A DNA stretch of 64,000 bases from Rhizoclosmatium globosum. Taxonomy: Eukaryota > Chytridiomycota > Chytridiomycetes > Chytridiales > Chytriomycetaceae. This document shows, piece after piece, positions 22,801-33,200 of this stretch; position 1 is the stretch's first letter, and each line of letters opens with the position of its first letter. A model generated the notes under the pieces. That model was not told the origin of the DNA, did not search any database, and saw only the letters and a list, made by a program, of their open reading frames with translations. The DNA is taken from assembly GCA_002104985.1 (NCBI GenBank), contig MCGO01000016.1, forward strand, positions 62,001-126,000, in the 5' to 3' direction. Made by a program: the position numbers and the translations under genes.

Positions 22801-23601
22801 TTACTTGCTGATATTCCATTTCTTAAGATTCGGCAAAACATTAAACAAGGACGGAACAGACTCAAACTCATTCCCTCCAAGCAACACCTGCTCCAACTCT
22901 TCCAACCCCTCAAGTTCAGCAGGGATAATTCCTGAGAGCCTGTTTCCGTCCAACATGAAGTCCCTCAATTTTGACAACTTTCCAAGTTCTCTTGGAATCT
23001 GGCCTTCAAGCTCGTTGCATCCAAGACATAGACTCTCGAGACAAATAGGGTTTCCGATTTTGCTGGGGATACATCCGCCCAACTTGTTTCGACTCAAGTC
23101 TAAGTGCACGAGATTTACTAGGTAACCAATTTCTTGTGGAATCGGACCACTAAGTTGGTTATTTCGGATTGAAAGCTCCTTTAACAACACGAGACACCCT
23201 ATTTCAGCCGGAATACCACCTTGTAAAAAGTTTCCATTCAGATTGAGGTACTGCAGGTTATGTAACGTTCCAATGGACTCTGGAATCTTGCCATCTATCT
23301 TTGCGAACCAGGAAATTGAGACAAGAGATGACATTGTTGCTTTGATGTGTGCGTCTTGGTATGAATACGGCCAATGGAACCATGATTTGTCCGTCTTTGT
23401 TGGACTGAAGGACTCGATTCTTGTGACTGATTTGATATGGCGGCGGATATTCAGGACGGCGAAGTGGGGATCACTAAGACATTCATTCACATGTCGACAG
23501 AGGCGTTTCAAGTAGAGGACTTTGGTTGGATGGATGTGTTCAAAAATTGCTTGAACGATTTCTGTTGGGGCTTTTGATTGGAGTGCGGAGTTGTTGGACA
23601 T
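22801..23601 (-). CDS. F-box-like protein with leucine-rich repeats
   Basis: Single open frame of 266 residues. The N-terminus (APTEIVQAIFEHIHPTKVLYLKRLCRHVNECL) is F-box-like. Residues about 100-260 form at least six LRRs of the plant-receptor type, with repeating IPxEIGxLxxLxxLxLxxNxLxGxIP units (for example GGIPAEIG, GPIPQEIG, GCIPSKIG). F-box proteins link substrates to SCF ubiquitin ligases; LRRs bind the target. No signal peptide or membrane segment, so intracellular. A related gene lies at 47.1-48.7 kb. Chytrids often have expanded sets of such LRR proteins. Confidence 0.8.
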   Translation of the reverse strand: MSNNSALQSKAPTEIVQAIFEHIHPTKVLYLKRLCRHVNECLSDPHFAVLNIRRHIKSVTRIESFSPTKTDKSWFHWPYSYQDAHIKATMSSLVSISWFAKIDGKIPESIGTLHNLQYLNLNGNFLQGGIPAEIGCLVLLKELSIRNNQLSGPIPQEIGYLVNLVHLDLSRNKLGGCIPSKIGNPICLESLCLGCNELEGQIPRELGKLSKLRDFMLDGNRLSGIIPAELEGLEELEQVLLGGNEFESVPSLFNVLPNLKKWNISK

Positions 23602-23751
23602 TGATATCTCGAGTATATTCGTTTCAAAGGAGTTTCTTTTTAATTAAGAAATTTGTGTTTAGGGGGTGGAGAAAGAGTTTTGGGGGTGGATGGCAAAGAA
23701 TCCTTTCTCATAACACACCAAAATGTAGATGAGGCAGTTTTTATAATTATA

Positions 23752-24060
23752 TCAAAATTCAAAACGGAATAAAATACGTAAGTTTGAACAAACAAGTTCA
23801 AGAGGCCTGAATGTAATGAGATTCTTTGAGTTCTCCAGGAACAACACGGACTGGTACACGATGGTGTTCATAGTAAGACCGTAGACACCGACCAAAACAA
23901 CAGAGGACAAGAATCGCGAAAAAGACGGCAAGAAAGATGGTCCAGATAATAGGAAACTTTTGATCAGATTCATCGCAAAATTTGACCCTATGAGGATCGA
24001 TACTCAATTGGTGCCGTATTGAAAGCTTGAAATTTGATTAATAATAAATGCTGACGTCAT
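23752..24060 (-). CDS. Possible small single-pass membrane protein (incomplete model)
   Basis: An open frame ending at about 23797 encodes one strong transmembrane segment (FPIIWTIFLAVFFAILVLCCF) followed by GRCLRSYYEHHRVPVRVVPGELKESHYIQAS. This resembles the membrane anchor and cytoplasmic tail of the secreted/CFEM-like proteins at 27.0-29.3 kb. No ATG in frame is found next to it; a 5' exon upstream is likely but not identified (a short frame MTSAFIINQ lies near 24050). It may be the 3' exon of a gene or a remnant. Confidence 0.3.
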
Positions 24061-24580
24061 GCTATTGTTTTACGGTTGAGTTTTGGTGGCGGCGTATTTC
24101 AAAGCGGACTTGCCATTTGTAATAGTCGAACATCAACAAAATATGGTGCCAGATGTTTACCGTATATTGTGAGACACTAACATTGTTTCTTTTACCAATA
24201 AGCGTCGTAAATATTATGCCAGAATAGTAACAGATACTATATCTGCTTTTTGTCGTAACACACACACATAAGTCGAGATTTAACTTTGAATTAGTTGTGA
24301 CAATTACGTTATGAAACTGGCGCAATATAAAATAATTAGCGCTTGAGACTGGGTTGATAATCAAATTGCAGCCTAAACGAACAACATGTGGACAAACGGG
24401 GCCTTTTAAAGGCGTCTCATTTATTATAGATATCTGTCAAACAATCTAAATGCTTTATTTTGTATCCACTGTTTGAAAGCCTGGCCTAAATATGGGACTT
24501 GTGTCAAATACTTAGCAGAAAAGTGGTATCGCTGCCTTTCTCTTTGCCTTTTTTCCATCAAAATTCATCAATCAACCAGC
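24061..24580. other. AT-rich intergenic stretch
   Basis: No supported gene. A 100-codon open frame on the minus strand has poor coding character and no recognisable motif, so I do not call it. Confidence 0.35.
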
Positions 24581-24589
24581 ATTGCAAAT

Positions 24590-25500
24590 TGGCCAGCTAG
24601 CGCTTTCGCCCGACCATAGCCACAGCTGCCAGAACAAGTGAGTCGTCTTGGGTTGTGGAGAATCGGCGGTTCGCAACCAACTTCCTCTCCCTGTCTCGGT
24701 GATGCATCTTTTTGTTAACCTTAGTATCTGCATTTTAGAGACGGTACGTCTCGTCTTGACGTTTGAGTCCGCTCCAATCCAACCCTTTGATCAACGATGA
24801 TTCCAATCAACCTTGGGTTAGTCTTGCGCTAATGCAATCTTTACTTATTTTTTTTTTCTTTTTCCCTCATCGTTGATGGCTGATTTGACTCTGTTCTGCT
24901 CGTCATCTTAAATCCTGCCTTAGTGCAGCATTGGCCGTCAACTCAGAGGCAAAGGTACGAATTCGCTGTTTTCATTTTAACCTGCACATTCAGCCCCTTC
25001 GTCGTTCGTTCCTTCAATCGTTATGAGAGCAAGTTGAGTTCGTAGTGTGGACTAAAGTACTCACCTGTTACACCGATCCAGTGCGTCCGTTATTTGGAAC
25101 ATACGGCTTTCGGAACGATACGGAAGGAATGGACGTGAATTTGGAGGGAAAAGAGGTGAGTTAGGTTTATATTGTCTAAAAAAGTACTCACTCTTGCTAC
25201 AGATCCAGCACAGCTGTCATTTTGTGCAAGCGAAGTTGATACAATGCTTTGGGAATGGACTCGCAATCTGGAATGAAAACGAGGTGAGTTGCATTTTTAC
25301 GTGCAGCACCGTGCTCACCTTTCACTCAATCCAGTGTAATAGTCGTCTTGTGCAGTGGCTTTCGAAACGATACGGACCTAAATTCTGGAGAATAGGCGAG
25401 ATGAGTTGAGTTTATGAGTCGTCACCCATTACACAGATCCAAGAATGCGAGTCCCGTCAAGGCAGAAAATGGGTTTCAGGTGATAAGCTGTAAGTCGTTT
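24590..25500 (+). other. Repeated exon-intron-like units, possibly spliced non-coding RNA or unrecognised gene
   Basis: A run of short segments is bounded by good splice signals on the plus strand. Introns of about 36-51 nt start gtgagtt, gttgagt or atgagtt and end ..cactc..cag (about 25034-25078, 25156-25201, 25283-25333 and 25402-25437). The enclosed segments are 74, 81 and 66 nt. The first and third share a similar core (ggctttcg-aacgatacgga), so the units look like old duplications. Earlier possible introns begin at about 24637 and 24955. In one phase the segments read without stops (IQHSCHFVQAKLIQCFGNG.., CNSRLVQWLSKRYG..), but no long protein or start can be assembled. It may be a spliced non-coding transcript. 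Confidence 0.35.
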
Positions 25501-26154
25501 CGCTTTGTGCATCAATTAATCACGCTCAAACCCCATTTACTGAATACCGGCTGTTGGTGGAACAGTTGGCATCACACCCCCTTGACGAACGAGTATCGAA
25601 CGAGCACCGCCGGCATTGGGGCTGGATTCAGAGCATATTGTGTGTGGTGAGTTGTTGTAGAGCGATCCTTGTACCGATACATTCTTGAATTATTGGAAGA
25701 ATCATTTGATTGCTGTATCTGCTGGGATTATTCAAAATAAATGAATTGATTATTATATGATAATTTGTAGTCTTTTGACAGAAGGGAGGGTAATCGGCAC
25801 CTGTAGTATGCGATGGACAAAATGTGATGTTATGTACAATAATTTGATGCCAGCTATTTCTTTTATTAACTACCATCTATCACAGAAAGAAGTTAGTAGG
25901 ATGAAGAATTATTGTTTGTCGAATCCTGGCGAGGATCGTTCAAGTCCATACGACACCGTTTTGGTGCCGTATATGCTGACTATTTGTAATCTCGATTACA
26001 CACCTTTTCATTGACAATTCCTGTACGTCTTACTCATCATGGCTTGATACCAAACCGCTACTGGATAATATGGCGAATTTGCATCCAATTCTCACAACCA
26101 TTTCGATCCCTGACATATCTACATTTGAGGTCTGTCATATACAACAACAAAAAG
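25501..26154. other. Intergenic stretch, no gene supported
   Basis: Only short open frames without conserved features. The last part is the 3' flank of the secreted protein gene ending at 26155. Confidence 0.35.
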
Positions 26155-26952
26155 TCACGGTAAACCATTAACCACCTGTTCAGGTTTCGATCGAGGCAAA
26201 TTTTTGCGATGTTCCTTGGCAGGAAATGAAAGGCCGCCATTACTTCCAGGAATAGCAGTAGAAGCAATGCGCTCAGAGGAATCGGATGTTTGTGAAGAGT
26301 GTGGGTCCTTGGATTGTTGGGTTGGTTCAATAGGAGCGGCTGCACCTGACGTTGAGGTAATCAAACGGCAATCGGCGAGAATAGTTGAGGAGTGGCTCGT
26401 AAAGAAAGATATAGACTCTGTGGATTCTGAGGATGTCGCGCATTTTGATGTAAGACAGGTTGAAAGAGGAGATGATTGTGTTTGGTTCAATGAGGAAGTG
26501 CAAAACGAAATGAGATCTGAGTGGGAGAGGGCATTTGAGTCATTCAGGAGACACGATAGAGCACAAGAAGGTGCCTGGGTCAGGAGAGAAGCTAGGTCCG
26601 ATTCAGCTGTGGTTGATGCAGTCGCTGAAACGGAACTTGTGGCTGAAGTCACCAATGGTTCACTTGGCTTTGATGGAGCTGTCACAATTGGTGGTACAAT
26701 TTGAATTGTCTGAGTGAGAGAAGGAAGAGAAACCGGGAAAGCTGGAAGACAGGATCCAACGTCAAGACCAGTGAAACACGAAAGACCAGGCAGACACGGT
26801 GCATCAACATCACTGCAACTCTTGCCACATGTCGAGTTGGCTTCAGTCCAGGTTATCCCGCATCGTGTCGTGGATTGTGCCAAGACAGCGTGGGTTAGAA
26901 GCACAAGAAGGAGATGAACCAACATCAAATCACAAATATTTGTTAGTCTCAT
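26155..26952 (-). CDS. Secreted protein with CG-W cysteine module and CFEM-like domain
   Basis: Single exon of 265 residues. Signal peptide (LMLVHLLLVLLTHAVLAQ; either the ATG at 26952 or the one nine codons later may be used). Residues about 30-65 form a compact cysteine module, RCGITWTEANSTCGKSC..., C, CF, typical of extracellular carbohydrate-associated proteins in microbes. A Ser/Thr-rich linker follows. A second cysteine region (PSCALSCL.., FCTSSL, STCLTSKC, ADC; residues about 130-195) resembles CFEM domains but lacks the classic CxC. The tail is Ser/Pro-rich with a basic end and no clear anchor. It is probably exported and wall-associated. The two following genes on the same strand share these modules. 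Confidence 0.7.
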   Translation of the reverse strand: MRLTNICDLMLVHLLLVLLTHAVLAQSTTRCGITWTEANSTCGKSCSDVDAPCLPGLSCFTGLDVGSCLPAFPVSLPSLTQTIQIVPPIVTAPSKPSEPLVTSATSSVSATASTTAESDLASLLTQAPSCALSCLLNDSNALSHSDLISFCTSSLNQTQSSPLSTCLTSKCATSSESTESISFFTSHSSTILADCRLITSTSGAAAPIEPTQQSKDPHSSQTSDSSERIASTAIPGSNGGLSFPAKEHRKNLPRSKPEQVVNGLP

Positions 26953-27019
26953 TATTGAGAAAAAGAGGTCATTTTAGTTTATTCGAAGTGTATAGAGGAA
27001 TTGATAAATAGAGAGGATA

Positions 27020-27721
27020 TCAAGCGGAATCATCGGAAGGTTTCCTGCTGAGCCAAGGTTTGACGCATCGATAGAGACAAGCCAGAAATATGAAACCAAG
27101 TACAGCAATCAGAGCTACAGTCCAGACTGCAGGATAGTATTGAGAATTCTCCTTTGATGGAAACAAACCAGATCCATCCGATGAAGAGCCGCTTGAGGAT
27201 GACGACTGTGTCAATGAGACGTATGCAATAGAAGTTGCTACAGAAGCAGGCGATGCAGTGAATGTGAATTGAGGTTGATCGCGGGCCGAGGCAGTGCCAG
27301 TCGTTGCACTTGCACTGACACTTGGTAGATCAACCACAGTCTCACTCTCCGTCGCCACTTCCGCCCAATTAGTCAGAGTAGTCAGCACGCCACTTGTTTC
27401 AGCTGCCACCGCAAAAATGCCTCGTTCAATCTCGTCGCACTTGACAACAACGTCCGCCGCCTTCGCCGTCACCAATCCAATCGCTGCCTCCGCATCGCCG
27501 CTGCCGCAATTCGCCCGGAAACAGTCGCCCCAAACACTAAAGTCCAACGACGTCGCCCGCGCATTCGCCGTGCAGAACGACAGCGCTGATCCATAGTCCG
27601 CTGATACACAATCACCCGCACAGGACGGCAGGGACGACAAGATGCTTCCAAATGGCGATGTTGGTGAAATCGGCAGTGCACTCGTGGCGGCGGCAACCAA
27701 GAGAAGCATGGCTACAACCAT
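27020..27721 (-). CDS. CFEM-like single-pass surface protein
   Basis: Single exon of 233 residues. Signal peptide MVVAMLLLVAAATSALP. Cysteine region LPSCAGDC, SFCTAN, GDCFRANC and VVVKC (residues about 30-100) has the helical CFEM-like pattern seen in the neighbours. A long Ser/Thr-rich stalk ends in a transmembrane segment (AVWTVALIAVLGFIFLACLY, about residues 195-215) and a short basic cytoplasmic tail. Type I membrane topology is therefore predicted. CFEM proteins in other fungi act in wall structure, haem/iron capture or sensing; which applies here cannot be told. Confidence 0.7.
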   Translation of the reverse strand: MVVAMLLLVAAATSALPISPTSPFGSILSSLPSCAGDCVSADYGSALSFCTANARATSLDFSVWGDCFRANCGSGDAEAAIGLVTAKAADVVVKCDEIERGIFAVAAETSGVLTTLTNWAEVATESETVVDLPSVSASATTGTASARDQPQFTFTASPASVATSIAYVSLTQSSSSSGSSSDGSGLFPSKENSQYYPAVWTVALIAVLGFIFLACLYRCVKPWLSRKPSDDSA

Positions 27722-27931
27722 CTTTGAATCAATCCAAATTGGAATTTTTAATTACGGATCTTAAAACGAGACACCAAAAAAAGAAATACTACACAAAGAG
27801 GCTTTATTTTTGGTTTATCTAGACATGAGGAAGTAACGAGAAAGGTACTGGGAAGATGAGGGGTAGGGGGAAAACACAAATTATACCACGTTCACATCCA
27901 TTCACTCCAACACAAAACTCTGCTGTTTTGT

Positions 27932-29321
27932 TTAAACGTAAGTGGTTGCTGGGGCTGGGGCTGCGGGGCGCTGCTCCTTCTTCTTCTTGCGGAGGTGGCA
28001 GCAGCACAACATCAAGATAATGAAGGCAGCGAAGGCGAGCAAGACGGCGAGCAAGGCGATGATGAAAACCATGTTGTTCCATGGAATGGCCTCTGGCTTG
28101 TTGTCAGTGTTAGTGGTAGACGAACCGGCAGTGGTGGTGGCCTTGGCTCCGGCAGCTCCAGAAGCAGTAGCACCGTTAGCTCCTCCAGTTGCAGTGGCAC
28201 CAGATGGAAGAGCACCGCCGTTAAGAGCCTGTAAGTAATTTGGAGATGTGATTAGCTTATTGATTGCATTCAAATTTTGAAAGTTTTTGAGGCAAGTGCG
28301 AGGAAGGTTGTTGCTGATAGTTGCGACAGGTGACAGTTCTGTCAGATGTCTCGCGTCTTTGGCATTTCAACGACGTCGCTCTGTTGCGGATGTGAAGTCC
28401 AAATCTGCTCTCCCCAACCAATTTGCTGAGTGTCCAACACAGCCCTACATAACAGATCTTCCACAACAGCTATCGCGTATGAATTCACCGAACCGACATC
28501 ATTGATATGTTAAGTAAAGAAATTACTCATGAGTCATACCTGGCAAATGGCAGTCAATTTTGGAGCGCTCGAGACAAGGGCACTGGCAGCAGTCTGAAGA
28601 TCGGCAGCGGAACAAGTGGTTTGGAGACACTGAGTAACAAAAGCAATGGTCGAGTTCTGAGCTTCAGCGGAGACCTGTGATTGGGAGACACAGAGACCAG
28701 TGACAACCTTTGCATCAATAGTGGTAGAGTTGGCCAAACCAGCAACACAGGTGGTCAAACAAGCTGGAGCATCGGCAAAAACCTTGGCGGCTTCTTTGGC
28801 AGCATCGTCAGCGGAGATTGGACCGTTGCTAGCAGAAGTAGCAGTGGCAGATCCAGAACTTCCGTTAGATCCAGAGTTGGCTCCGTTGTTAGATCCAGTG
28901 TTAGATCCAGTGTTACCAGAGTTAGATCCGGTGTTGGATCCGGCACCAGCAGCGGTGGTAGCAGCTGGGGCTGGAACGTTACCAGCACCAGCAACCTGAG
29001 TAGTAGCAGCAGCACCACCAGCAGCACCACCTGCAGAACCACCTGCAGAACCACCGGCACCACCAGCAGCAGCGGCAACAGTTGTCACAGCAGGAACTGG
29101 AACACCTCCAACCGACGCAGCTCCATTATCAACCCATGGGCACTCATAGGTCAAGTCCTTGAAACACTTCTCGCCAGTAGCGTTACAGACGTTCGAGTCA
29201 ACACCACAGTAAGCTCCACATTTGCTGTTGGCGTCTTGGAAGTCATATCCACAACGAATGTGTTGGAAAAGGCGGTAGAGGCAAGAAGAGCGATGGCGGC
29301 AACAACGGTTGAGGCTCTCAT
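27932..29321 (-). CDS. Surface protein with CG-F cysteine module, Gly/Ser/Asn stalk, CFEM-like domain and membrane anchor
   Basis: Exon 1 is 28540-29321 and exon 2 is about 27932-28228, joined by a 311-nt intron (gtatga..acag) in phase. Signal peptide MRASTVVAAIALLASTAFS. Then, after one probably missing T at 29267-29270, the module RCGYDFQDANSKCGAYC..VC..GEKCF appears, closely like RCGITWTEANSTCG in the gene at 26.2 kb. A stalk of AGGSAGG and SNTGSN repeats follows. Next is a CFEM-like region (PACLTTCVAGL, GLCVSQ, QCLQTTC, AIC), then a transmembrane helix (NMVFIIALLAVLLAFAAFIILML) with CCCHLRKKKKE. It is a type I surface protein, with the cysteine module outermost. Confidence 0.72.
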
Positions 29322-29787
29322 TTGTTTTTTGTCGAAATTAAGGGGAAGCAAAAAATTGGAGTCGCACGTTGTTGTGTCTGTGCTTGCTCTCAACTTGCTC
29401 CTCCAATCGGAGAATTAGGGTTTTTATCAGGAGTGATACCCGTGCAGCCCAATCTGATGCAATTATTTCATCAATAAATAGATCTTGATGTACGTTTGTG
29501 TCAGTGAGAGTGGTGTCATACATCGTCGTTCTCGACGATAGTCAAGGAGATAACGTTCCAAATTTCTTCTCAACAGCTATCCCAATACTCAAGTTTGAAC
29601 TGCACCTCTGACGTTCTGACTAGGGTAGCAACTACACAATCTCTTATCACAACTCAGTTATGACTGTAAAATAATGCAGTCTTTCATGCAACATGTAAAT
29701 AAATAGGACGGTCATTATTGAGTTCACGGAGCTCCTTTTTGGAGTAAAAATAGACTTTATATTTATAAACCGTTTTGCGACTTTAAA
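29322..29787. other. Intergenic region upstream of tRNA-Glu
   Basis: Promoter side of the surface-protein gene (CCAAT-like sites near 29402 and 29441). Nothing else is seen. Confidence 0.3.
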
Positions 29788-29859
29788 TCCCATATAGTCC
29801 AACGGTCAGGATTCCGCCCTTTCACGGCGGCGGTCGGGGTTCGATTCCCCGTATGGGAG
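29788..29859 (+). tRNA. tRNA-Glu (anticodon UUC)
   Basis: Full cloverleaf of 72 bases. Acceptor stem TCCCATA pairs with TATGGGA, discriminator G. Anticodon stem CCGCC/GGCGG closes the loop CTTTCAC, with anticodon TTC at 29821-29823. The T arm is CGGGGTTCGATTCCCCG (internal promoter B box GGTTCGATTCC), and the D arm contains TAGTCCAACGGTCAGGA (A box). No intron. Decodes GAA/GAG. Confidence 0.97.
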
Positions 29860-30266
29860 GCTTTTGATTTTTGCATTTTATGTTGGCGGCGACAGCAGCA
29901 GACAAGAAAGGACTCGATTTCCATGATTCTTTTGACGTGAAGCCTTTGAGAGTGGCATGTGTTTGCATAATACTCTGTCAGATGGACAGTGTAACGTATT
30001 TTGACTGAGCACTTGATGTGGGAAAGAAATTTTTTTTGACGAAACCAAGTTTGGGCAATCATTGGCTCACGTTTAATCAGTTGTGAAAAGTTGCGCTCAT
30101 CGAAATTTCAAGAAACAAATGAGTTAATTAATTCAGTACAATCGATACTTTTAGTATGAAACATGGTCAAAAATCCGTTTCGACCCAAACGGTTCATTTG
30201 CACAAACTTTCCAACTGGATTATATCTATCAAAACTCATAAACGTTTATTGTAAAGCCAACTTGGC
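29860..30266. other. Intergenic region, no gene supported
   Basis: AT-rich spacer between the tRNA and the 3' end of the CEP164-like gene. A short T-run downstream of the tRNA (tttttt complement near 30029) is too far to be sure as a Pol III terminator. Confidence 0.3.
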
Positions 30267-33200
30267 TTAAAATCTATTTTTCTCAATAATGAACCGTTCT
30301 AACCAAGCCTTCCGTTGCACAAGCTTCGCCTCTGAGCTATTATGGCTCTCTTCCCATTGACTTAATCCAGTGCCGCCAGCCAATGCACTTCTTGGCCGCA
30401 TATGGCTTGGTGATGGTGGCCTACTTTGATGTAATCTTCCAAACGTTTCCGTCTTTGCTCCGATAGATTGATGCATTGCTGTAAATGGACTGATATAGCC
30501 GTCAACTTTTGTGGGGCGATGACTTCGTTTTGGAGACTTGGGGATTGACGCGAGTTCTCGGTTCACAATGTCTTTGGAAACGCGGGCTCTTCCCAGCATA
30601 TTCGAGAGTTGCGTGTCCAGCTCTTGAACAGTTGATGGAAGCATCATTGGAGCTTTGTGGTAGTGGTAATGTGAAGTTTGATGCGTGTAGGGAGAATGAA
30701 TGTGGTATGGTGTTGGTTGAGGTTCTTGTTTTGGATCCTGTCCAAAAAGTTAACACCTAAGTTTAACGTCTAGGGAAATTGGAGATACACACCTTCTCAG
30801 CTTTTGAAAGATTTAGAGCCAGTTGTTTGTTTAGATTTGCTTCGGCTCTGGCGGCAACTAATTGAGCTTGTAGGGATGAGGATTTCTGCGCCAATTCCTT
30901 GGTAAGTTCTTCCAACTATATTCAAAGTAAGCTCGATAGTTTGTGGAAATTGATTGTCGTACTTCACTGAATCCTGAATCAGATCCCTTGCCAGACGCCC
31001 TCTTCTTCTTTGCCTTTTGCGCCCGTCTAATATCTCGTGCGTTCAGCTCCAACTGTCTCTGAATTCGAGAAATCGGACTCATACTCCTCGATGGAAGTTC
31101 CTCAATGTCCCTGCGGAATAGTTAATAACTGATTTGAATAAGAAAGCAACTCACAAATCAGATGAGTCTTCGTCATCACTCTCGTACTTGAGTTTGACAG
31201 GAAACGCTTTCTTCTTCGGGGATACTCCAAACGCAGCATCCACAAGACGATCAATCTTTTCAGTGGTGAAGTTCTTGTAACTGTGATTTTTGAGTTTCGG
31301 AGTGGACACAGTTGGGACAGTCATATTTTCGTTAGTGCTCAGAGCATCTAAATCACTTTCTTGAAGCATCATTGAGCGAGCAGCAGCGTGTGGCGTTGCA
31401 TGATGATTTCCATGTTGATGTTGATGGTGGGCATCACTTTCGTCATGCTTTCGTGGTATTGACGGAGGTAAATCAGATATTGGCGAAGTATGCTTTTGTT
31501 CCAATCCAGCACGGTAAGCTCCCTTTTCTCGGGCCATTGCAGTTGTGACGCCACGTTCCATTTGAGCCAGAGCATCCTTTTCAAGTGACACACGTTGTCT
31601 TGCATATTCAACTTCTCGTTCCAATTGTGCAACCTCGCGTTGTTGAGAAATCACTTTTTGTCGGCGTTGTTCCAACTCTTGTTCTGTCTCCATAATGACA
31701 CGCAACTCTTCCTCCTTTTCACCCATGTAAAGCTTTGTCTTAATATCATCAATTTTACGTGCGTAATCAGCTTCAAGCATGGAAATCATTCGCGCGTGGT
31801 CGTTCGTGATTCTTCGCTTGTTTTCGTCGGCTTCTTTGAGACTTGACAGTTTCAATGTTTCTAGGTCAAGAGTGTATTGTTGTCGAAGCTCTATATCTGT
31901 TTTTCTCAGTTCGGAGTCCAATTCAAGACGAAGTCGGTCGAGTTGACGACTGTGTTCCATTTGGATGCGCGATTTTTCAAGTGATTCTTTGGTTTTTGCG
32001 TCTTGTTCCGCTGCGGCAATCAATTTTTCGGAGGCTTCTCGTTCTTCTGTGATGCGTTTGCGGGCTGCTTCTTTGATTTCATGTAGCTTCGCCTCAGTTG
32101 AAGACTCAACTTCCATTCTTAGAGACTCAAATTTACGCTGCTCTTTTGATTTCAGCTCCGCCAGTTGAATCTCATACTTTTGTCGAATAGATTCTTGCTC
32201 GTTTTCGTATTTGATTCGTTCCAGTTCTGACAAGTTTGTCAAATTCGAAGCCAATGTCTGCTCCTGAGTTTCCTTCAACTTTTCTTTTAGAACAGCGAGT
32301 TGAGCTTCATGTTTGGATTGGATATCACGAGCGTGAGAGTTGTATCTTTCTTGCTCTTCAGATTCGAGTTGCATTCGTCGGCTACGATATTTGCTCTTCA
32401 ATTCTTCTTGGTATGACTCAAACTCTGCCGCCTGGGCTGCAATAAACTTTTCACGTTGTTCAACATCAGTTGCTCGGAACGAAGCGAGACGCTTCTCCCC
32501 ATCAGCTTTAATCTGAAGCTCCTCTTCAGCAAAATCCAAGCGAAGTCTTTGAATAGCCGCCTCGTTTCCTTCTCGAAGAACTTCCAGACTTCTGGTATTC
32601 TCAGCCTTTACTTCTTTTATCAACTTTCGTAGTTTCTCCTCTTCTGCTTCCTCCGCTGCTTCCAGTTTTTGCTTATACGCTTTTTTGATCTCTTTCACAT
32701 CAGTTTCATGTTTTGCACGTTCTTGAGCTTCGATCTTATCCCACTCAGCTTCAAGATCGGCCCGTAAGGCATGAAGTTTCTCTTTTTGGACTGTCGGTGA
32801 GGTACCGCCAGGCGATTGTCCGCTCGGAGAATGAGGATCCGTGGAAGTTCCAGTTGGAAGACCCAACAAGTGCCTGGCCTTCAATGAAGCTTGTGAAGCA
32901 GTACGTGCATTCAATCCTTGAACTTCGACATGATGCTTTTCTTCCGGGAGACCAAGGACCTGCTTCACTTTCGGTGAAATGAGGTCGTTGTGAGACGAAG
33001 CTGATTGTGTATCTTCTTCACTTGAAGTTGCAACTTTGAGAAGGTTCGCATTTGAGACGGATGTTGGCTTCAAGGGAGAACTGGATCCCAATATAGCATT
33101 CTGTGTAGCACTAGATTTGTTTTCGTCATGGTGTTTGGTGACAGAAACAGCCGCGTCGATGTTTCGTCCTCTTGGTCTTGGAATCTCGTTCGTGGGTTGA

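Noticed and set aside
24062..24364. Minus-strand 100-codon frame
   Set aside because: AT-rich, no motif, no paralogue and no good start; likely chance.
24700..24900. Box C/D small nucleolar RNA
   Set aside because: Words like gtgatgc and gttgatgg with ctga nearby occur, but no correct C/D pair with terminal stem could be made.
26204..26704. Plus-strand 166-codon frame
   Set aside because: Antisense of the secreted protein at 26155-26952, which shows a signal peptide and regular cysteines.
28681..29418. Plus-strand frame rich in Ser/Gly/Arg opposite the surface protein
   Set aside because: Antisense of the low-complexity stalk; no start context or conserved motif, whereas the minus strand has signal peptide, cysteine modules and membrane segment.
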